In this document: piece after piece, positions 6,473-9,855 of the stretch
Position numbering within the stretch: the first letter of the stretch is position 1
Layout of the letters: every line of letters begins with the position of its first letter
Assembly (NCBI GenBank): GCA_020345705.1
Contig: CP070766.1
Span: 490,119-499,973 of the forward strand
Direction: 5' to 3'
DNA from: Candidatus Zixiibacteriota bacterium
GTDB lineage: Bacteria; Zixibacteria; MSB-5A5; GN15; PGXB01
DNA: 9,855 bases
Position numbers and translations under genes: made by a program
Notes under the pieces: generated by a model
What the model was told of the DNA's origin: nothing
The model's input: the letters and a program-made list of their open reading frames with translations, nothing else
Databases searched by the model: none

Positions 6473-7402
6473 ATGGCTGAGAAGAATTATGACATCGTAA
6501 TCGTGGGCGGCGGTCCGGGCGGCATCACCGCCGGGCTATACGGCGCTCGAGCCAATCGTGAAGTGGTGATGATCGAAAAATATCTGCCCGGGGGACAGAT
6601 CGCTAATACGGAGGAAGTCGAGGATTATCCCGGTTTTGAGCACATTTCGGGGGCGGAACTGGCTATGAAGATGAGCGAGCACGCCCAGAAGTTCGGACTT
6701 GAAGTCGTCTCTGATGAAGTCGCGGAAGTCTATACGGATGGCGCCGATCGTATGGTTTCGACCGCCTCGGGTGATCTTTATCGGGCTAAAGCGGTCATTC
6801 TGGCGACGGGAGGTTCACCAAATAAGCTGAGTGTTCCCGGCGAGGAGGAGTTCACCGGTAAAGGTGTTTCGTACTGCGCCATATGCGACGGAGCATTTTT
6901 CAAGGACGAGATAATCGCCGTGGTTGGGGGCGGTGACGCGGCCGTGGAGGAGGCCATTTTCCTGACCAAATTCGGCAGGAAAGTCATTGTCATTCATCGT
7001 CGCGATAAGCTCAGAGCTCAGAAGATAATCCAGGAGCGGGCTTTCAAGAATCCGAAGATTGAGTTCATCTGGGACTCGGTCGTGGAATCGGTCAATGGTG
7101 ATGACAAGGTGCGCTCACTCGGTCTTAAGAATGTCAAGACCGGTGAAAAATCGTCGCTTGAAGCCGGGGCGGTTTTTGTCTTTATTGGCTTTGTACCCAA
7201 TTCAAATCTGGTTCGAGAACCGTTGGAAAAGGACGCTGGAGGGTATATTCTGACCGACGACCGCATGGAGACCTCGATCAAGGGGATTTACGCCTGCGGT
7301 GATGTGAGGAGCCAGCTGGTGCGCCAGATAACAAACGCCGTGGGCGACGGGACGACGGCTGCCGTCGCCGCCGAAAAGTATATTGAGGAAATGGAGGCCT
7401 AG
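6473..7402 (+). CDS. trxB: Thioredoxin reductase (NADPH)
   Basis: This is a low-molecular-weight thioredoxin reductase of 309 residues, a normal length. It uses NADPH and FAD to reduce thioredoxin in the cytoplasm. Seen: the FAD motif VGGGPGGITAGLYGARAN at 11-28, the redox-active pair in SYCAICDGAFF (C135 and C138), and the NADPH-binding GGGDAAVEEAIFL at 152-164. HRRDKLRA at 175-182 holds the basic residues that read the NADPH phosphate. The second FAD motif is YACGDVRS at 273-280, followed by QITNAVGDGTTAA. All expected motifs are intact. ATG 6473 follows the previous stop by 3 nt, with AAGAGG 6 nt upstream, so it is the last gene of the four-gene run. No thioredoxin gene is in the window. 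A ferredoxin-dependent or ferredoxin:NADP reductase relative is less likely because of the CxxC and the HRR motif. Confidence -1.
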   Translation: MAEKNYDIVIVGGGPGGITAGLYGARANREVVMIEKYLPGGQIANTEEVEDYPGFEHISGAELAMKMSEHAQKFGLEVVSDEVAEVYTDGADRMVSTASGDLYRAKAVILATGGSPNKLSVPGEEEFTGKGVSYCAICDGAFFKDEIIAVVGGGDAAVEEAIFLTKFGRKVIVIHRRDKLRAQKIIQERAFKNPKIEFIWDSVVESVNGDDKVRSLGLKNVKTGEKSSLEAGAVFVFIGFVPNSNLVREPLEKDAGGYILTDDRMETSIKGIYACGDVRSQLVRQITNAVGDGTTAAVAAEKYIEEMEA

Positions 7403-7435
7403 AGTCTCGAGATACTCAGATCTTCAATCGAGCAC

Positions 7436-7451
7436 GTCCGGCCGTCCGGAC
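7436..7451. repeat. GC-rich perfect hairpin after trxB
   Basis: GTCCGG-CCGT-CCGGAC is a perfect 6-bp stem with a tetraloop, beginning 33 nt after the trxB stop. There is no T-run after it, so it is not a classic intrinsic terminator. It could protect the 3' end of the operon transcript or help Rho-dependent release. Chance is possible but the stem is strong. Confidence -1.
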
Positions 7452-7597
7452 AACGGGCGGGGCCGACGATAATGTATCTATATATCCCTTATTTGCATTT
7501 AATGTGAACAACGTTGCACAACCACCTTTGGCAGTACCGGACGCCGCGAAGACCCGGCCGGGGCGGTCGACGGCGTCATTGGGTCAATCCATTGAGA

Positions 7598-7620
7598 GGC
7601 AATCAGATGAGACTGATGCC
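7598..7620. repeat. Bulged hairpin in the intergenic stretch
   Basis: GGC-A-ATCAG pairs with CTGAT-GCC around a six-base loop (ATGAGA), giving eight pairs with one bulged A. It lies 40 nt upstream of the terminator-like hairpin. Its role is unknown; it may be part of one larger structured transcript. Confidence -1.
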
Positions 7621-7659
7621 CCGATAGTCACGGGAGACGGCACATTTGTTGCTACTATC

Positions 7660-7696
7660 CTCAAAAAACGCGAACATGTGTCCTTTTTGAGTTTTT
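7660..7696 (+). terminator. Candidate Rho-independent terminator
   Basis: CTCAAAAA (7660-7667) and TTTTTGAG (7684-7691) form an 8-bp stem, followed directly by TTTTT (7692-7696). The 16-base loop has an ACATGT palindrome. The stem is A/T-rich, so the terminator may be weak. It is the best candidate for ending the 2304-7402 operon, although it lies 258 nt beyond trxB. It may instead end a separate short transcript. Confidence -1.
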
Positions 7697-7705
7697 AGAG
7701 ACTTT

Positions 7706-7780
7706 GGGAGTGGTGTGCGCTGGTTTACCAGCCACCTGACGTTAGAGTCGGGCATCCCCCCTCCACCACTCCCTATTTTT
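7706..7780 (+). ncRNA. Candidate structured RNA with three-way junction and U-rich 3' end
   Basis: A perfect 10-bp closing stem is seen (GGGAGTGGTG at 7706-7715 with CACCACTCCC at 7764-7773). Inside it are two further hairpins: GCTGG-TTTA-CCAGC (7719-7732) and CCTGAC-GTTAGA-GTCGGG (7735-7752, one G-U pair). A run of C residues (7756-7761) stays unpaired, and TATTTTTAT follows the closing stem. The outer stem plus U-rich tail could end transcription, and the whole could be a small RNA, a leader element or an interspersed repeat. The dyads are visible in the sequence; transcription and strand are inferred from the T-rich side. It does not match tRNA, hammerhead or any riboswitch consensus that I could check by eye. 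Confidence -1.
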
Positions 7781-7860
7781 ATTCTTATCATTCAGGTTCT
7801 AATCTTCACAGTCCATCCTGCCGATACCGATATTGTCTGACAGCATTGTAGGTATTGCTT

Positions 7861-9795
7861 ATGTTTGGTCTTAAAATCCCCAGCTTATTAATCCGCGTTT
7901 CACATCTGATTCTGATTCAAATTATCTTCATTTTTTCAGCTCTGGTTCTGATGATTTTCTATCCCGAGGACAATGATTCCGTGACGAATGAATATCATAC
8001 CCTGCAACAGAATATTCTGACCGGTTCTAATTACCTGTTCAAACTGCTCGGCCCGAATCCGGACCTTCTTGATATCCAGCCCGATCTTTTCTCTAAGGTT
8101 CGGTTCTTTGTTGAAGACAACGAGTATATTTCGGACGTCAGCCTGATCTACGTCGACACCGCGATCGATACCCTGATTCCTCTGGGCGTATCCGAAAGGG
8201 AATGTTTCTACGCCGGCGCTTCTGCGGAAACGTACAGATCAGTCCTGAATCTGCTGAACTCGAGCGGAAGACCGTACTGGAGCAGTGTTACCGAGGACGG
8301 CCTGAATATCGTTTATCTTGTCAGACCGCGGACTGACGGCGGCAATTATGCCCTTGTTATCGGGTCACCCAATCCGACGGCGGGAAGTCTGCCCCAGGGT
8401 CAGGCATATCTTCTTCTGCTTCTGTTTTTAATCTCCGCCCTTATCTCGCTTATGATAATTCATCTCATTTATCAGGGCGTGAAGAAACCGTTGAATCAGC
8501 TGGTCAAGGGATTTGAGAAAACCGCGGAAGGAGAGGAATGTCAGATCAAGGAAAGCGGCGACAGGCAGCTTCGCTCGCTGATGCGCGCCTTCAATGAAAT
8601 GTCTCTGAAGCTTTCCCAGAAGCGGACAGAGCTGGCGGAAGCGAACCATCAGCTCCTGAGGGCCAATAAGTCGCTCATCGAGTCCGAGTCGATCCTGACG
8701 GCCCTGGTTGACTACTCTCCCGATGCCATCATCGTCACCGATCTTGAGGACCAGGTGACCATATATAATCAGGCGGCGGCACGGGAATTCGGGTACAACC
8801 AGAGCAACTTGATGGGGAAGAAGATTTCAAACCTGATTCCGGCCTTCAGCAACAACAACGGCGGTTTGTCCGCGTCGGAGGAAAATCACGAGGCCCGGGA
8901 AGTCATCTGTCGCCGGAAGGACGGCAGCAGGTTCCCGGCCGTTCTGGTGCACACCGCTCTCGGCCCGGATGGCAGTCGGCCCATGGCCATTCTTTACTTC
9001 GTCAAGAGCATATCCGAAAGTGAGAATTACCAGGGAATGGTTCTGAAGCTCGACCGGATTGCTTCGCGAGGGAAGATGGCGCGTGACATTGCTCACGAAA
9101 TCAATAATTATCTGGCCATTCTTCAGGGCAACCTTGAACTACTCCCCGCGGTTCTGGCCAAAAATGATCCGGAAAAACTGGCTCAGAAGGTACGGGTGAT
9201 GAAGGACACCGTCGGCAAGATTTCCAACTTCACCGATGGACTTACCCGTTTCAGCGACGAGGACAGTGAATTCGATAAGCAAGACCTGAATCAGCTCATT
9301 GAAAATCTTATTGCCTTCCTGAAACCCCAGAACAGATTCGACGACATCTTCATTTGTACCAACCTGTCCGAAGATTTGCCGCTGGTGGAGGTCGACGCCG
9401 GCCAGATACAGCATCTGCTGGTGCACCTGATACGTAATGCCGCCGAGGCTATGACGGAATTGAAGGACAGCAAATGGATCGTCGTTAGCACATCGTACGA
9501 CGAATCGTCCCGGTCGGCTTTCATCAAAGTTGCCGACGGCGGCTCCGGTATCGCCGAAGAGAATCTCTCCAAACTTTTTATAAAGAGATTCAGTGCCAGA
9601 CGAGACGGCACTGGTCTTGGTCTTATGACCTGCAGAAATATCGTGGAGAATCACCGGGGCAAGATCTCTTATGAGCCAGGTGCCGATTCCAAGTCGGTAT
9701 TCGAAGTAAGAATCCCGGTGAGCAGGGCAGAAGCCCAGGGACCTGGGGACACGTCACCCGAAGACGACCGCCGGGAAGTTCCCCTTCGCAATTAA
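7861..9795 (+). CDS. Membrane sensor histidine kinase with HAMP and PAS domains
   Basis: This 644-residue inner-membrane kinase would autophosphorylate on histidine and pass phosphate to a response regulator. Seen in order: a membrane segment at about 10-33, an extracytoplasmic sensor region (34-180) of unrecognised type, a second membrane segment at about 182-204 and a HAMP linker (about 205-255). A coiled-coil-like stretch (250-278) follows, then a PAS domain (about 278-385; VDYSPDAIIVTDLEDQVTIYN). The H-box is RDIAHEINNYLAI with H412, the N-box LIRNAAEAM with N526, then DGGSGI at 559-564 and GTGLGL at 583-588. The segment between the last two (KLFIKRFSARRDGTG) departs from the usual E-P-F-F/ST-K form. 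The polar C-terminal tail (after 620) has no receiver domain. ATG 7861 is preferred over TTG 7855 because TAGG lies 8 nt before it. The partner regulator is not in the window; it may begin just past the right edge. The ligand is unknown. Confidence -1.
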   Translation: MFGLKIPSLLIRVSHLILIQIIFIFSALVLMIFYPEDNDSVTNEYHTLQQNILTGSNYLFKLLGPNPDLLDIQPDLFSKVRFFVEDNEYISDVSLIYVDTAIDTLIPLGVSERECFYAGASAETYRSVLNLLNSSGRPYWSSVTEDGLNIVYLVRPRTDGGNYALVIGSPNPTAGSLPQGQAYLLLLLFLISALISLMIIHLIYQGVKKPLNQLVKGFEKTAEGEECQIKESGDRQLRSLMRAFNEMSLKLSQKRTELAEANHQLLRANKSLIESESILTALVDYSPDAIIVTDLEDQVTIYNQAAAREFGYNQSNLMGKKISNLIPAFSNNNGGLSASEENHEAREVICRRKDGSRFPAVLVHTALGPDGSRPMAILYFVKSISESENYQGMVLKLDRIASRGKMARDIAHEINNYLAILQGNLELLPAVLAKNDPEKLAQKVRVMKDTVGKISNFTDGLTRFSDEDSEFDKQDLNQLIENLIAFLKPQNRFDDIFICTNLSEDLPLVEVDAGQIQHLLVHLIRNAAEAMTELKDSKWIVVSTSYDESSRSAFIKVADGGSGIAEENLSKLFIKRFSARRDGTGLGLMTCRNIVENHRGKISYEPGADSKSVFEVRIPVSRAEAQGPGDTSPEDDRREVPLRN

Positions 9796-9855
9796 TCGTT
9801 GACCCTCTATTTTGAATCCGATACCTTTACGTTATGCCGCAACTGGATACAGGCA

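Larger units (their letters stand above)
7403..7860. other. 458-bp non-coding, inverted-repeat-rich stretch between trxB and the sensor kinase gene
   Basis: I see no credible protein gene here; short open frames on both strands lack family features and ribosome sites. The stretch holds several separate structures: a GC-rich hairpin (7436-7451), a bulged hairpin (7598-7620), an A/T-stem terminator-like hairpin (7660-7696) and a three-way-junction fold (7706-7773). Between about 7465 and 7503 it is A/T-rich. A weak promoter for the kinase gene may be TTCACA (7805-7810), 18 bp, GATATT (7829-7834), but it scores poorly. The density of dyads is unlike the other gaps in the window. Confidence -1.

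Noticed and set aside
7735..7752. Possible hammerhead ribozyme core in the three-way junction (CTGA present)
   Set aside because: The core needs CUGANGA and GAAA in the junction; here CTGA is followed by CGT and lies within a stem.
7706..7773. Possible tRNA or tmRNA end because of the CTCCACCA string and multi-stem fold
   Set aside because: No T-loop consensus (GGTTCGANTCC), no anticodon arm and the closing stem is 10 bp with the CCA inside it, so it is not a tRNA-like gene.
7504..7791. Small open frames on both strands (64 codons plus, 62 codons minus) in the long gap
   Set aside because: They run through the inverted repeats, have no convincing ribosome site and show no recognisable domain; treated as non-coding.
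9139..9654. A 171-codon minus-strand open frame inside the sensor kinase gene
   Set aside because: It is opposite the H-, N- and G-boxes of the kinase; long antisense frames are common over such codon usage and no ribosome site or family was seen.
9834..9855. Possible start of a downstream gene (ATG at 9834, or TTG at 9812)
   Set aside because: Only 22-44 bases remain before the window ends and no ribosome site precedes the ATG; too little to support a call.

Overview
The window looks like chromosomal DNA of a bacterium with an anaerobic or facultatively anaerobic, redox-centred metabolism. The evidence is a pyruvate:ferredoxin oxidoreductase, a large multi-cluster Fe-S flavoprotein, a corrinoid adenosyltransferase and an Rrf2 regulator with a cysteine cluster. 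A two-membrane-segment sensor kinase, Shine-Dalgarno sites and near-consensus sigma-70 promoters fit an ordinary bacterium. TTG starts occur twice. I cannot assign a phylum from the sequence alone; nothing points to a plasmid, phage or transposon.

Left part, minus strand (1-2064): an Rrf2-type regulator, then dCTP deaminase (dcd), then the N-terminal 310 codons of a NifJ-type pyruvate:ferredoxin oxidoreductase that runs off the left edge. The regulator has a perfect-consensus promoter (TTGACA, 17 bp, TATAAT) with a 14-bp palindrome in its spacer. dcd has its own promoter, which shows that its start is the downstream ATG at 1548.

Middle, plus strand (2304-7402): a tight four-gene run. It starts with a 901-residue fused FAD/Fe-S 2-hydroxyacid-type dehydrogenase, followed by cob(I)alamin adenosyltransferase (24 nt gap), an NAD(P)-binding epimerase-like protein (4 nt overlap) and thioredoxin reductase (3 nt gap). 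It is transcribed divergently from the regulator. Its likely promoter (TTGACG, 16 bp, TATATT) has a 7-bp-arm inverted repeat over the -35. The obvious working model is that the Rrf2 protein senses Fe-S, redox or oxygen state and controls itself and perhaps the divergent operon; this is inference.

Right part: a 458-bp gene-poor stretch (7403-7860) is rich in inverted repeats. These include a terminator-like hairpin and a compact three-way-junction fold closed by a perfect 10-bp stem and followed by a U-rich run. I could not match this fold to a known RNA class. It precedes a 644-residue membrane sensor histidine kinase with HAMP and PAS domains. The last 60 bases hold no supportable feature.

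The most promising items for follow-up are the structured element at 7706-7780 and the palindrome-bearing divergent promoters at 2142-2258. No clearly new multi-gene system is visible.
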